This document shows positions 22,070 through 33,330 of a DNA stretch of 64,000 nt, one piece after another. The first letter of the stretch is position 1. The number at the start of each line of letters is the position of its first letter. The notes beneath the pieces are model-generated. The model had not been told where the DNA came from, ran no database searches, and saw only the letters and a list, made by a program, of their open reading frames with translations. The stretch is from positions 31,970,101-32,034,100 of the forward strand of contig CM073321.1 of assembly GCA_037043015.1 (NCBI GenBank). Direction: 5' to 3'. This stretch comes from Bryum argenteum (Eukaryota; Streptophyta; Bryopsida; Bryales; Bryaceae). The translations under genes were made by a program, and so were the position numbers.

Positions 22070-22333
22070 ACCGCGGCCGCCCATCGGTCGGGTTACGCGT
22101 TGGTCGACCGGCATCGGTCGGTCGGCATCGAGCGGCCACAATCGGCCGCCACATCGGTCGGCAGCGACCGGCCGGCCCGAACGACCGGCCACGATCGGCC
22201 GGCCCCGATCGGTCGACCGGATCGACCGGCCACGATCTGTCGGCCGGACCGGCCGGCCAGCATCGGTCGCGGTTGGCCGAGCGACCGGTCCGTGCGGCCG
22301 GTCCCTAGGGTTGGGAAGGAGGGGGGATAAAAG
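22070..22333 (+). promoter_or_regulatory. GC-rich array and TATA-like box upstream of gene A
   Basis: About 240 bp of CGGCCGGC/GATCGGTCGACC-type repeats end near 22,310. They are followed by GGATAAAAGGG (TATA-like, 22,327-22,333) and a pyrimidine-rich leader. The gene A ATG is at 22,528. The layout matches the other three gene starts of the element. Confidence 0.68.
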
Positions 22334-22527
22334 GGCTTTGGGGCCTCATTTCCCCTCACTTCTCCTTGTACTCATCCATCTCAACTGAGCTGCAACCGTA
22401 AGCATTAGCTTCTCGTGTGCTGCATTTGTGGTGGCGGGGGGAAGTCAGCGTGATACTTGCGGCTGCTGCATCGAATTTTTGCATACTTGGGATATCTTCG
22501 GGGTATTTCAAATACTCCCTACTCTTC

Positions 22528-25500
22528 ATGGCGACGGATATTGATAACACGAACATGGAAGCTGATTCTGAACAGACCTTGAGGTCACCTGCGACAGAAA
22601 ACACAAACGCAGGATTGGTGGGGACTGAGTTGGTTTTACAGGAGACACCGTCAAAGAGAGTGAAACCAAAAGGAGCGAGACATGAGTTGCACTACGACAT
22701 CTTGGATAATGAGGCCATCAAAGCTGAGATCGGTTGGGCCAATGAAACGGAGGAATATTGGAGAATGGCAACGTGCAAGAAATATGTGAAGATGTATCAC
22801 ATTGGGAAACTTTGGTCTCGAGAATGTCACAAAGTTAATACCAATAATTTTACTTGCAACCCTCAAACATGCAAGGATGATCACTTTCTTCATCGTGCTG
22901 AAGAAGTGTGGGTGGCATGGTTTGGAACTCGTCCCAAGAGCAAGGGTTATTTTTCCTATACGCTCTTGAGCATGGTGTATGCTGAGCTCATATTGAAGCG
23001 CAAGGTGAACTGGAGCACATTCACGGCGAGTAGTGCATATCCTCTTCGAATCGAGAGAAATCAAAAGGATATCTCTGATAGGTTTGATCCAGAATCAAAC
23101 TCTACAAAGGCCATATTGCAGTACTTGAGGAGGAAAACTCATGAGACGGCGGAGAAGGAATCTCCTCCAACAACCACGACACATGAGGAGGATGGAAGGA
23201 ATATGGTTCCTACGGATGCCCCAATCGTAGAACCAACTATAACTGATAGGCTCGAAGGTGCAAACGTAGTTGAAGAACCTCGTGTAACCCCGGTACCAAC
23301 ATCAGAGGAGGCAGGGCCAAGTGTAACCCCGGTACCAACATCAGAGGAGGTAGGGCCAAGTGAACCACGAGAAACCAGATCACCTACAGATGCCGTAGAT
23401 GTCATTCATACGGAAAGTAGTATGGTGGAAAATTTCGTGGACTATCTGCATACGGTACCGAGCAATAAGAGATTGGTGGAGTGGTTGAAAACCGCAGAAA
23501 TGATGGCTGATTGGTGCAATAAGGTAGATAAAGACGAAGGTTTGCCAGGGGAGGTTAGGCATAAAGCCTCAGGCGGTTCAATAGTTGCTGTAGGCGTCGA
23601 CTTCAAAGAGGTGTCAGAAAGACTTGCTACTATATCTCCTAGTTTAGTATCAATGAGTCACGCTTTGGCAACGATGTTGCCTGACATTATACAAGCTGCG
23701 GTGAATTATGAGGCAATCATAGATCGATTCCACCCTCTACTGAATGAGCGAGCGAAGAATGAGCTAATCATTGAGAAATTGCAGACAACACCAAATTACG
23801 CAACGTCTCCTTGACGAGTTTTACAAGGAATTGCGGTTGTTTGGCCAAGGTCCTGCTAGCGAGTATGTGGCAAAGTACGAAGAAGCAATGCGCCAAAGGC
23901 AGGCGGTAGAAGACTTAGAAGATAACCGATATAAGTATTTCAACTTATTTCCACCACAGGATGACACTAAGGGGGCTTCATGTAGTTATGTTGTTCCAGA
24001 ATGTGATGCGGGTGGTAAAGACGATGGTAAAGAGGATGGTGAAAAGGATGGTAATAAAGATAAGGGGAAGACCATTATCGGGACTTCTGATAGTCTTTTT
24101 CTTTCACAAATTGATGGGGGTGGTAAAGAGGATGGTGAAGAAGAGAAGAGAAAGACGTATATCAGGGATTTATCTCCTCTCAAAGAGGTTGGTGAAGAGG
24201 ATGGTAAAGAAGATAAGGGAAAAACCATTATCAAAATAGACGATGATGACGATGATGAACTTCCGGAGGAATTGAAGTTAAGATCACAAAAGGAGGTAGA
24301 TGATGGACAGATTGAGCGACAACGAGCATGGGCGATGAAGTTCGCGGCAGTGAAGAAGGAGAGAGATGTTACAGTTGCGAAATTGGAGGAGGAAGCAAAA
24401 GCATGCTCAATGAAGTTGGAGGCTACAAGTAAAGAGAGAGATGAGGCAGTCGCTGAATTGGAGGCATTACGGACAACCTTCAAAACGGTAGATTCTACAG
24501 AGGCAGCAATCCACCTTCACCTACGCATACTACCATGGTTGGGATGGGTTCATCGACTTCAAGATAAGAGGAGCTTGGTTTCGAGAGCAAAAGAAGATCT
24601 GAAATCGATTGCATCTACACCAAAGTAATCACGTGAAGTTGTAGATGCTTCATTGGAGAAGTTCGTTACGAACAGATCAAAAAAACGATATGACCCCATA
24701 GAGGTCACTTTTTGGGGGGAAATTGAAGAGATGATGGAGCGTACAAACTACTCTAAGATGGGACGAAACAATGATGTTGATTGGACTTTGGAGATAGAGG
24801 AAGGATGGGCGCCGTATAGTAGATTCTCATCGCACCTCCAAGAGTCAGCTCGCATAGTAATCAACACATGCGACCCTCCTCCCGCAATACTTAAAGACAA
24901 ATGTGCGGTGTGCCTACATAATTTTGGTCCGGAGGGCGCATACACGTTAGGCCAATGTGGCCATAACTTTCATGTTACTTGCATATGCCGATATGCGATG
25001 ACAAAATCGGTATGTCCAGTATGTCGCTCCCCATTTAGCACGAGATTCTACGAGATGATGGGCATTCGAGATCTTATGCCACCAGAGCACGAGTTCAACC
25101 GATGGAATCTTCCATTGGATCAATACCCAAAGAAATTTCTAAACTACTCTGATTGGGGAAATGCTCTTACCTGGAGTACATCCGAATCAAAACACCAAAT
25201 AGCCATTCAATTTGGTGGGGATCATGATCAGTTATTTTGGATGACACGAGATTACGAAATAGAGATCAGGGCGAGGAATATTGAAGGTGATGAGCAACGA
25301 GAGTTGTTTTGTCGTAATTTCGGAGGGCATTGGAGCGTCGAACACAACCGTTTCTTTCGATTTCTTCCAAAGAAAGTGGAAAAGGGAGAAGATGGTTCGT
25401 GGCACGAAATAACCGATTCATAGGCTTTGGTGAGGAGTACAAGAAGTACGATCATACTCCAATTGGAAGAGCTCTGGTACTCGCGAAATTAGGGGAGGCC

Positions 25501-25911
25501 TTAATATACCGGATTTCGATACCGGAAAATTCTTTTGAAGATGTGGAGGTCTCTTATTGGGATGCGGTGAAGAAGTTTGATACGCGTATCGATGACGCCA
25601 TTACATTTTGGAGAGAATGTCTTTTAAACCCAAAAGACACACAACTTCTATTATTGGATGAGTTTGAAGGTGTTGTACAGGATGTCATTGCAAAGATCGA
25701 GAAGGCCATGGAAATCTTACATAACAAACAAGTGGATCCGAGCAAAAAGCGGAAGAGGCAATCGGGCGACGATGGGGAGGATAGTTGGCAGGCAGGTATG
25801 AGAGGCGAAATCGCGGTGGATCGAGAGTATGAGGAGGGCGGTCGAATTGCCCGTCCAAGTCAAAGACCGCGTACTCGCAGTAGCTCAGTTGGCCAATCGG
25901 ATGGATCTTGA
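22528..25911 (+). pseudogene. Gene A: RING-H2 cargo protein of the hAT element (three lesions)
   Basis: From the ATG at 22,528 the product would have about 1,125 residues. Domains in order: a shared N-terminal domain (22,700-23,120; TCKKYVKMYHIGKLWSR, TCKDDHFLHRAEEV); a Pro/Thr/Glu-rich linker with a repeated VTPVPTSEE block; a helical region; an acidic stretch with EDGKEDKGKTII repeats and Asp runs; a coiled coil (24,290-24,480); a RING-H2 finger at 24,902-25,024; a conserved C-terminal domain; and a basic end (KKRKRQ). In the RING finger the spacing is C-x2-C-x14-C-x-H-x2-H-x2-C-x10-C-x2-C, as in E3 ubiquitin ligases. Lesions are a frameshift near 23,800, GAA to TAA at 24,626, and a two-base loss near 25,415. 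The inverted copy lacks the last two, so the ancestor was open there. Confidence 0.85.
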
Positions 25912-25953
25912 TTTGAAGTTAGAACGGATGTTGGACCTTAAGTTGCAAGTATA

Positions 25954-25956
<3 letters not shown>

Positions 25957-26010
<54 letters not shown>
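25957..26010. repeat. (AT)n microsatellite between gene A and transposase
   Basis: It is the counterpart of 4,714-4,742 in the inverted arm, at the same place between the two convergent 3' ends but about twice as long. Confidence 0.95.
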
Positions 26011-26012
<2 letters not shown>

Positions 26013-26338
26013 TTTTTTTTAGATTGTATGGTTGTTGTTTTAAAAAAGATGAAAATGCCACCATTGATCCATGGGGCCTTATTTTTGAAATAAAGGGTTA
26101 CAATCTTTTTGATTTAATGTGCATTTCTTTTGCATGCTTGAGAGTGAAGACTATCGTACGACAAGTATGTAAAAATATATGTAATATTTTTCAAAACATT
26201 CAATGTAGTCATGTAGACAATAGAATCTCCAAATGCATTTGGAGTATAACAATAAAGTACTACAGTAAACTATAACTACAATTTCTATAATAAGTATAAG
26301 TCCTATAAACCTATACTACATAAAGATGCGAAAATCAA

Positions 26339-29111
26339 CTACTCATCAGGACCAGAGGATTGCTCATAATCGCTATCTCCCTTCACTTCAGCTCCACTAG
26401 ATCCCGTAGGATCATATTTATAATCGCTTGGAACCTCCTCTTTGATCTTGGGTTTATTCTCTGGACATTGTATATTCCCATACTTATGCCAAGTATCAAA
26501 TTCGGGGAGATTAACAGGGATCTTCGATTTTTTAGGCGGAACAATTGGAACCGTTGCAGATTTCCGTTTATGCGACTTGGAAGTGCCAAGCATGTGCTGT
26601 AACCCCGTGGCAGTACGAAGAACATTGGCATTCTTTAAATACCTGCCCAACGGTACATCAGAGTCACTAGAGATGCTCCCATATTTGGCTCTTGAAAGGG
26701 ATACTAAACCCTTAGAGGATTTCTCCAAGGTTGTCGTAACCCTTGTAGTAGAGGGTTGAAATAAAGCGCGGGGAGTAGCACATTGTAAAGATACTTGATC
26801 CTTACTGCCGGATGCGATATTCTCCGCGACTGGATCAGAGCTCATAGTATTCGCAGTAGTATTGCACGCCGTGGTCTTCACATCTATTGCCTCCTTTTCC
26901 AACCGTAAACCACTAGCGAGAACAAGTAGGATGTTATTCGATTTGTCCATGCCGCCTTGTGTCATTAACCGTGCTAATGGCTGCTCATCCTCTAGATCAT
27001 CCGCCGAAACACCATGAGCGATAAAATCACCATTAGCATCCTGAACATTTGGAGCATCTTCATCATTTGAAGCGCGGAAGAAAGTCATATCATCGTCTTC
27101 ATCACCAAATTCAAAAATATGATTGTCATTAGACTCTGATTCGTCCTCGACAGCTTCCTCATCGTTTTCATGTACTTGGTCTTCCTCTAAATCCAAGTTC
27201 TCTTTATACCACCGCCCATCGTCACTCAACTTATCATTCGCAAGCAATTTCGAGTTGGAATATATGTAGACCAAGTCATCAGCTCTCCCCAATAGTAACT
27301 GATTCCGTTTCTTGTCGCGAACATAAGAGTAGCTACTCCAGTTGCGTTCGCAAGCCGACGAGGACACGGTTTGTGCTAGTATTCGCTTTGCAATTGGAGA
27401 GAGGAGCTTAGCACAAGCACCTTCAAACTCCCACCATGCATGTGGAGCTAGTTTTTGAGTATTAGGCTCCAGCATGTCATGGAATGGTGGACCCCTTACT
27501 CAAAACAAGAAATTCACTCACCACGTCGGCGTAATCCTCCGCGGGACATAATTTTTGTAAAACACGCTTGCAAGCTATTGTAAGATCGGGATCGTCAACT
27601 AACTCTTGGTCGTGTAGTAAATAAGGATTTAAAAGTGCAGCCGCGCCATGTAAATCCGTTGTCATGAGCCGTTTCCGATGGTAAAACTCCTCTTTTGCAG
27701 TGGCCACCTCAAGTGGTTCCAAATAGAATGGTAGTGCATGCAAAGTATGGACATGTCTCTCAAGATTTCGCATGATATGCCAAGCCTTGCTTGTACTAGA
27801 AGCCTTGCCGTCAAATTCTCTCGATGCATAAACTACGGGGGCCACCATATCCCGTAATCTTATGCATTGCTTCCAAAACTCATCGCTCAACTCCACCTTC
27901 TTGATCTTACGGGAGAATATAATCCTATCTCTAGCTGATATTGTCTTCTTCGAGGCATAGGCTGTGAACATAGGGTCGACAACAACTTGCTCCAATGATT
28001 CCTTGACCTCCAACAAGCGATCTATCATTATGAATTGACTAGCAAATCTTGTTTTCCCAGGCATCAATAGGCTGAATTTCGCCTCGTGTTTACGAAATAC
28101 AGCTAGGGGCATGTGTCGCCTCTTGATAAAATTGACCATTCTCTTTGCCATGACCAAAGTATTCGCCATCCATCCAGCCTTTCTCCAATCCTCCAACAAC
28201 AAGTCCATTGCATGTGTCGCACACCCTTGCATGAAAATGTGCGGATATTTCTCAAGGACTATTCTTGAGGCATTGAGCATTACAGAAGCATTGTCTGTGC
28301 ATACTTGAACAATGTTCTCTGGTCCAACTTGTTCTATGTACTTCAACATGAGAGTTGACATGTACACCGCTGTTTTTTCTATGCCAGTAGTATCCACAGC
28401 ACCAAGAAAAAGCTCTCCAGCTTGAGTCACGAGCATCGCATTCAACAAAGGGCGACTAGTCATAGATGACCAACCATCCATAGTCAAAGTTCCTCCAAAC
28501 TTCCGAAGGCTCTCCGAGAGTCTACTATCTAGTTTCTTTTGTAACTCCGTCTTTACTTCTCTTAACAACCTTGTCCAAATGTCATGGTAAGATAGTGGAG
28601 CATAGGATTTTTCAAAATCCAGCAGTTTTCATTACAGCAGATTTGAACGCATCATTCCGGGCTACAGAAAACGGTAAATTTGCTTTGTAGAAATTTTTGC
28701 CCAAAGTATATCTAACTCCCGCCTATCCGCTTCTGCAAAAGTAGCTCCAATTGAAGATTGTTTGGTTTGCTTCATAGATCCAAACAACGGGTGAGTATCC
28801 TTAATTCCCCTCATAAGCATGGAAGAAGCAGAGGTTGACCCAACCAAAAGATTTGCTGAATTCATGGGGTGCCTAGCGAGGACCCTACACAAGAGTCACT
28901 CCTAGGGGTTTCTAGAATGTCATGTTTTGAGGCACCGGGAACGTCCGTGGATGGAGTGAGAGAACATTCACCAAGAAATCCGTCCAATTCTCTGTTATAT
29001 GGAGGGAACCCCCCGCCACATCTTAAAAACTACTGCCTAATTTCCCTAGGCAGCTTTGAGCAAAGGGTAGAACTCGAATCCCTATGTCCAGGAATCTTCT
29101 CGTACCCATAA
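26339..29111 (-). pseudogene. hAT transposase, right copy, lacking promoter and start codon
   Basis: The minus strand matches the left transposase: the end of the BED region (about 29,110-29,040), a DUF659 core (28,568-27,477, with TMDGWSS and CTDNASVML), hATC (about 27,460-27,270) and the acidic tail to the stop at 26,339. The region from 28,568 to 27,477 is open here but broken in the left copy. This copy has its own frameshifts near 28,620-28,670 and near 27,500. About 500 bp covering the GC-rich array, TATA box, ATG and first zinc ligands are missing at about 29,150-29,165. Only a few residues differ between the two copies in the last 570 codons. Confidence 0.9.
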
Positions 29112-29165
29112 TGACTCAGATTCCGACTCTTCTTCTTAGAAACTATTACATGAGCGAGCTGGAGG

Positions 29166-29305
29166 ACCGGTCAACGGGGTGGTTCGACCAATGAACGCAT
29201 CCTGTTGTTCAATTACCCTTAGTAAAAGGATCAAAACCTCTAAGTCACGGACGGTCGCCGGACCCGTGCCGGACGTCCGGACGCTGAGACATCCGTGTGC
29301 ACACT
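29166..29305. repeat. Right hAT terminus (type a) and predicted outer target duplication
   Basis: The reverse complement reads CACGGATGTCTCAGCGTCC, then ACGTCCGG and GGTCCGG words and the CCGTCCGTGACTT block also seen at 917-929. The terminus differs from the 855 terminus at two positions. The following bases TGCACACT (29,298-29,305) should be the target duplication of the outer copy, whose other end is predicted left of this window. Confidence 0.75.
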
Positions 29306-31077
29306 AGCATCTAATCATTCAGATGAGCAAAGGCAAGCAAGGCACAACCATTCCAATCCAAGGCAAACATCAAAAAGAAGAGCATGCAACACAGTTTACA
29401 TCTTCACAACCAATTTTTGGGCAAAGAGTTTGCCATTTTTTAGGATAAAGTTCACAATTTCTAGCGTGTTTAACTCACACAACCTACTTACACAAAACTG
29501 CGAATCAATTGAACAAAAAGGAAGAAAGAGAGAGCTCTCTCTTTATTATCACCCTGTCCACCCTCCGTAATATCACGGGAGAGGACAAAGCTTCCGTTGC
29601 TGCTGCGGCTGATGGCTCCGACTCTCCTTCGGCAAAGTCTGTCTGATTGTTCTCGCCGATACCTCCTTCGATCATTTAAACACCGGTGTCGGTCTTTGTC
29701 GTCCCTCGCTCATGTGGCGTTGCTGCCGGCTGTCGGAGACGGGACAGCTCCGATGCTGCGCCGCTCCTCCTTATCGTGGTTGCGGCTGATCTTCGCGCTG
29801 ATCCTCGCTCGTCTGGCGTTGCTACCGGCTGTCAGAGATGACTCAGCTCCGGTGCGGCGCCGCTCCTCCTTGTCGTTGCTGCGGCTGATCTTTGCGGTGA
29901 TCCTCGCTCCTCCGGCGTTGCTGCCGGCTGTCGGTGCTCCTCGTGGCTGCCGCTGCAGGCCGGACCGACGTTGATCGCCGTTTTTGCAGCCTTCCCGGCG
30001 TTGCTGATGTTCGTGTGGCGGATCGGCTTCCGCTTCTGGTCGCCGGCGCTCTACCTCCAAGCTTCCGTCCTGCTCCGATGTCGACGCTGGCCGCAACTCC
30101 CCGGCGTTACCTCCGCCGGTGTTGCCAGCTCGTCAGTATGATCCGGCCGAGATCCGTCGCTCCTGATCCGGCTGAGATCCGCCGCTCCTGTTGTGCCGTG
30201 TCGGCGCCGTTCTAATGCCCAGCCGATCCGCTAGCTCTCTCAGCGAAGATCCGTTGCCAGTCCGATCAGCCCTTCTCCGTCTGCGACGACCCTCCGGCCT
30301 TCAAGTTGCCTCTTAGCCTTCGCACATGGCAGGGGGCTGGCGCCGGCGGCAGCGCCTGGCAGCCTATTCTGAGCCAGGTGCCGACCGGCCAGCCAAGCTC
30401 CGCCCCTGGCCGCCGCGAGGCGCGGGCAGCCAGCAGGGCTAACCCGCCTCGCCTTTTTTAAAATTTTCATTTAAAAAAAAATAAAATTAATTAAACGGGA
30501 CACTTTTGTTTTTTGTTTGTGGGTAGGGCAGGTGCTGCAGCGTTTGGGCAGGGTGCCGCAGAGACCAGGCGCAGACGGGCGCTGGCTGGACGCTGGCTGG
30601 CGCAAGGTTTTCCCGAAGCCTGCGGTGAGCCTCCACCGTCGGCGTTTCGGGCGTCAGCGTCGGCTCAACGCCTCATGTGCGAAGGCCTTCTGATCGCCTT
30701 CGCTCGCTCCTGGTATCCTCCTAGGTTCGGTGCTGATTCTGTCAGGGAAGCGCTCGGCCCGGCACTGTCACGATTCTCCACCAAAAACACACACACACAC
30801 AACCCCTACAGTCGCACGTACAATCCCACCAAAAAGTACACTCCTTCCTCTCACACACAACCCCAAAAAACTAGAAACCTAACTTATACTCTCTCTCCCT
30901 AGTTGGAGCCTTGGATGGCGTAGAGCTTCATCCATTCCAAACGGATGAAACTTTGTTCATCCGGCAATTCATCCGCAGAGTTTTACTAATTCCCTAGATT
31001 ATTAAATAGGAGGATTCTTAAGCAATTATGAATAATGATAAAGCCATAAAACATAACCAAAAACATGCCATGAAACT
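29306..31077. other. GC-rich non-coding stretch with a 99-bp tandem repeat
   Basis: No gene is recognised. Between 29,706 and about 29,940 a 99-bp unit (33 codons, so both strands keep open frames) is repeated 2.4 times at 29,706, 29,805 and 29,904. GC-rich sequence continues to about 30,460, followed by an A/T-rich bridge (30,455-30,500) and a second GC-rich part (30,520-30,760) with GGCTGGCGC-type words. A short (CA)n lies near 30,787. The open frames here look like a by-product of the GC content and the 3n repeat length. Confidence 0.6.
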
Positions 31078-32640
31078 TTGACGCAATTTAATATTACTAA
31101 TTTAAAATACGCTAAACAAATGCCGGGTCATTTAGGCAAGACCATTCCAATTATAGTAGATTTTCCGGAAATCGGAAGAATTAGCCTAAATGTCCCATTT
31201 AGGAAATTTGAACATGAAAATATTAGACTACCGCTTATAAATTGTATTTCGTACAAGCGTGAACCGTTTCGGCGGTTCACCCTTGCGGAATTTATCCATT
31301 ACAAATGGTTGCAAGCGTCCGGCAACAAGGGTGGGGACTTGTATGTTGCAGCTGTTGAAGATTATGTTCGTGCTTTCCTCCAAGTTGTGGGTTACCACGA
31401 CTTCAGCGGAGGTGGCAAGGGTGTTAGTGGACCAACATCCGAAGAACTATTACTTCGTGTTGCCTATAAAGCTCAACGAACCGGCGATCCATCAGGCCTC
31501 ACAAAGGCAGTTTCTGACTATCCAAAAGCTGTAAAGATTTGTACCCGCGACGCCCACCTTGAGGGGGCCGAGGTGTTCGGATCCAAGAAACAAAAGTCTG
31601 ATGTTCTAATTGGAGCTGATGATGAAACGCACAAATCCGACACCGTGAGCTACTCACGTTCTCGAATTGAGAGAAGGGTTACCCGAGCCTGTGCTGAAAA
31701 TCTGAGTACTATCCATGAAGAGGATGAAGTTGAGGAGCCACCAAAATTACCATCCACTTTTGCTGGACCTAGTATTGAACGTGTGACCGCTGTTCAGGAG
31801 ACTAAAGTAGACGAGAGGCTGTGGCACATTGCCCGTTTGAGGGAAAATTCTGCCAAAGCTTGTTGGGGTATCATGCGATCAGTAAAAATAGATGTGACTC
31901 ACAAATCATTCAGAAGGGGAAGGCGCCGCAGTTCCAACTTACACCGGAGTATGGCAACGCCCTCAAGAGGAACCAAGAAAAACTGATCAGTTCTTTTTTT
32001 GTGCGGATGATATTGACAGCTGTGTGAAGGGTCATCGTCGCAAGTGGATTGAGCCATTCTCTCTAAGCCAGGAAAGACCCCCTATTCTTTCAATATGGGT
32101 TGTTAAGATAGGAACTAACCTTACACGTGGTGAAATGGAGGCGCTAGAGAATGCGGGCTTTTGACTACCACAAAAAGAACAGCTTCCTATAAACCGCACA
32201 TTCAATAATGTTGCCCCACCAAGAGACTTGTCGCATATTCAGTCCCGGAGAAGCCGGACGTGTTCCCTAGGTCAAGAAGATGGAAGAACATGAAACGCAT
32301 TCCAGCTATGACTTCAAAGCACATGAAGAATACTGAGTCTGCCACCTCAACGCAGGCCAAAATTCTCAAGGTGACCATGATCCCGCAGCCTGGTTTTGGA
32401 TGTATCGTAGACTTGGAGTCGGATTCGGATGCACTTTATAGACTTTCAATCAGTAAATTCCCAGATTGCTCCTGCCCAACGTTCAAGAAAACAATTTCTG
32501 CATTAGGACGGAGGAATCCATATTGACCGTGCAAGCACCTATACTTCATCACGGTATTGGTTTGCAAATTTGATCCGGATGTTGACATCTTCATCCACGC
32601 GGCCACTTTTAGTTTCAACGAGGTAAAGTAGATTCTGGAG
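31078..32640 (+). pseudogene. Decayed gene with C-terminal SWIM-type zinc finger
   Basis: An open frame of about 300 codons (31,078-31,986) encodes an unrecognised protein (for example PFRRFTLAEFIHYKWLQASG and KGGDLYVAAVEDYVRAFLQV) with a charged region after it. A frame change near 31,985 leads to DDIDSCVKGHRRKWIEPFSL and PPILSIWVVKIGTNLTRGEM, then several stops. Near 32,455-32,550 the sequence reads FPDCSCPTFKK, then, after a stop, PCKHLYFI: the CxC...CxH pattern of a SWIM zinc finger, found in MULE-type transposases and some plant regulators. No MULE transposase core is visible, so a cellular gene is equally possible. The start at 31,078 is only the first open codon. Confidence 0.55.
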
Positions 32641-33330
32641 GGAGGAATCCTAGACCATGCTACACCCTAAATTGCCTTTAATGTCCTCATCTATATACGC
32701 TATATGTTAGTCCTATGATTGGATGCTCCACACCGAATGTGATATTTTTTCATAACTTACTAAAATAATTATACCAGTACCTACATGTACAACAAACATG
32801 GCCAATTTGTCTAACTTAGAAACCTCTTGACAGTTACAAATTGTAAATTACTGTCAAGTTTTGTAGCTCAAGTCCGACCAGATTCAGGGAATTTAAGCCT
32901 TATTTCCACGGGTTTGGGTCACAAAATCCACGGTAATAAGTCTAGTATATTTGAATATTCATGAGAATATTTGGGAATTATTCCCTAGTAAAAAATATTA
33001 TACTATTTTTAGAAACATTTTTACTAAAAATACAAAGTCAGCTCTAAAAATTCAGAAATCTTACCGCTCACCGCTCACCGCTCAACGTTCACACGGTAGC
33101 AACGTCCACTCTGTCCTTACTTGTTGGTGGTGCTCATTTTCTTGCCAGGATTGAGTTTGAAGTTTAGAATCTTTAATTTGGGGCTTTGTATTTATGTTGT
33201 TCGAATTTGTATTTCACCGAATTGGCAATCAATTCTCGCGTGTTGGATTTGCTTGGATTTCAAATTTGTTTGGTAGAAAATAATTGTGACATTAAGAACT
33301 GCTTTTTTGTGCTTTGATTGTGTTTTGCTC
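32641..33330. promoter_or_regulatory. Non-coding stretch with CCACGG/GGTAATA module and GCTCACC repeats upstream of D1
   Basis: No gene recognised. The part 32,900-33,095 holds TTCCACGG, CCACGGTAATAAG, a TAAAAATA stretch and a triplicated CCGCTCACCGCTCAACG block (33,062-33,092). The same order of words occurs in the LTRs at 37,734-37,900 and at 61,070-61,212. It precedes the start of pseudogene D1 and may be its old promoter. Confidence 0.45.

Larger units (their letters stand above)
855..29297. mobile_element. Nested and inverted hAT element complex carrying cargo genes
   Basis: Three hAT termini are present: CAGGGATGTCACAGCGTCC at 855, CAGGGATGTCAATCCGGACG at 12,715 pointing right, and the reverse complement of CACGGATGTCTCAGCGTCC ending at 29,297. 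The transposase lies beside the first and third termini (type a ends); gene C lies beside the second (type b end). A full element therefore reads type b end, gene C, gene B, gene A, transposase, type a end, and 12,715-29,297 (16,583 bp) has that form. The order of parts and the inverted GCTACAAG duplication imply one copy inserted into gene A of another, followed by inversion between the duplicated transposase/gene A arms. Long hAT elements with several cargo genes are unusual; whether the cargo helps transposition is unknown. Confidence 0.85.

Noticed and set aside
30787-30803. (CA)n tract as a regulatory signal
   Set aside because: Very short simple repeat with no gene context.
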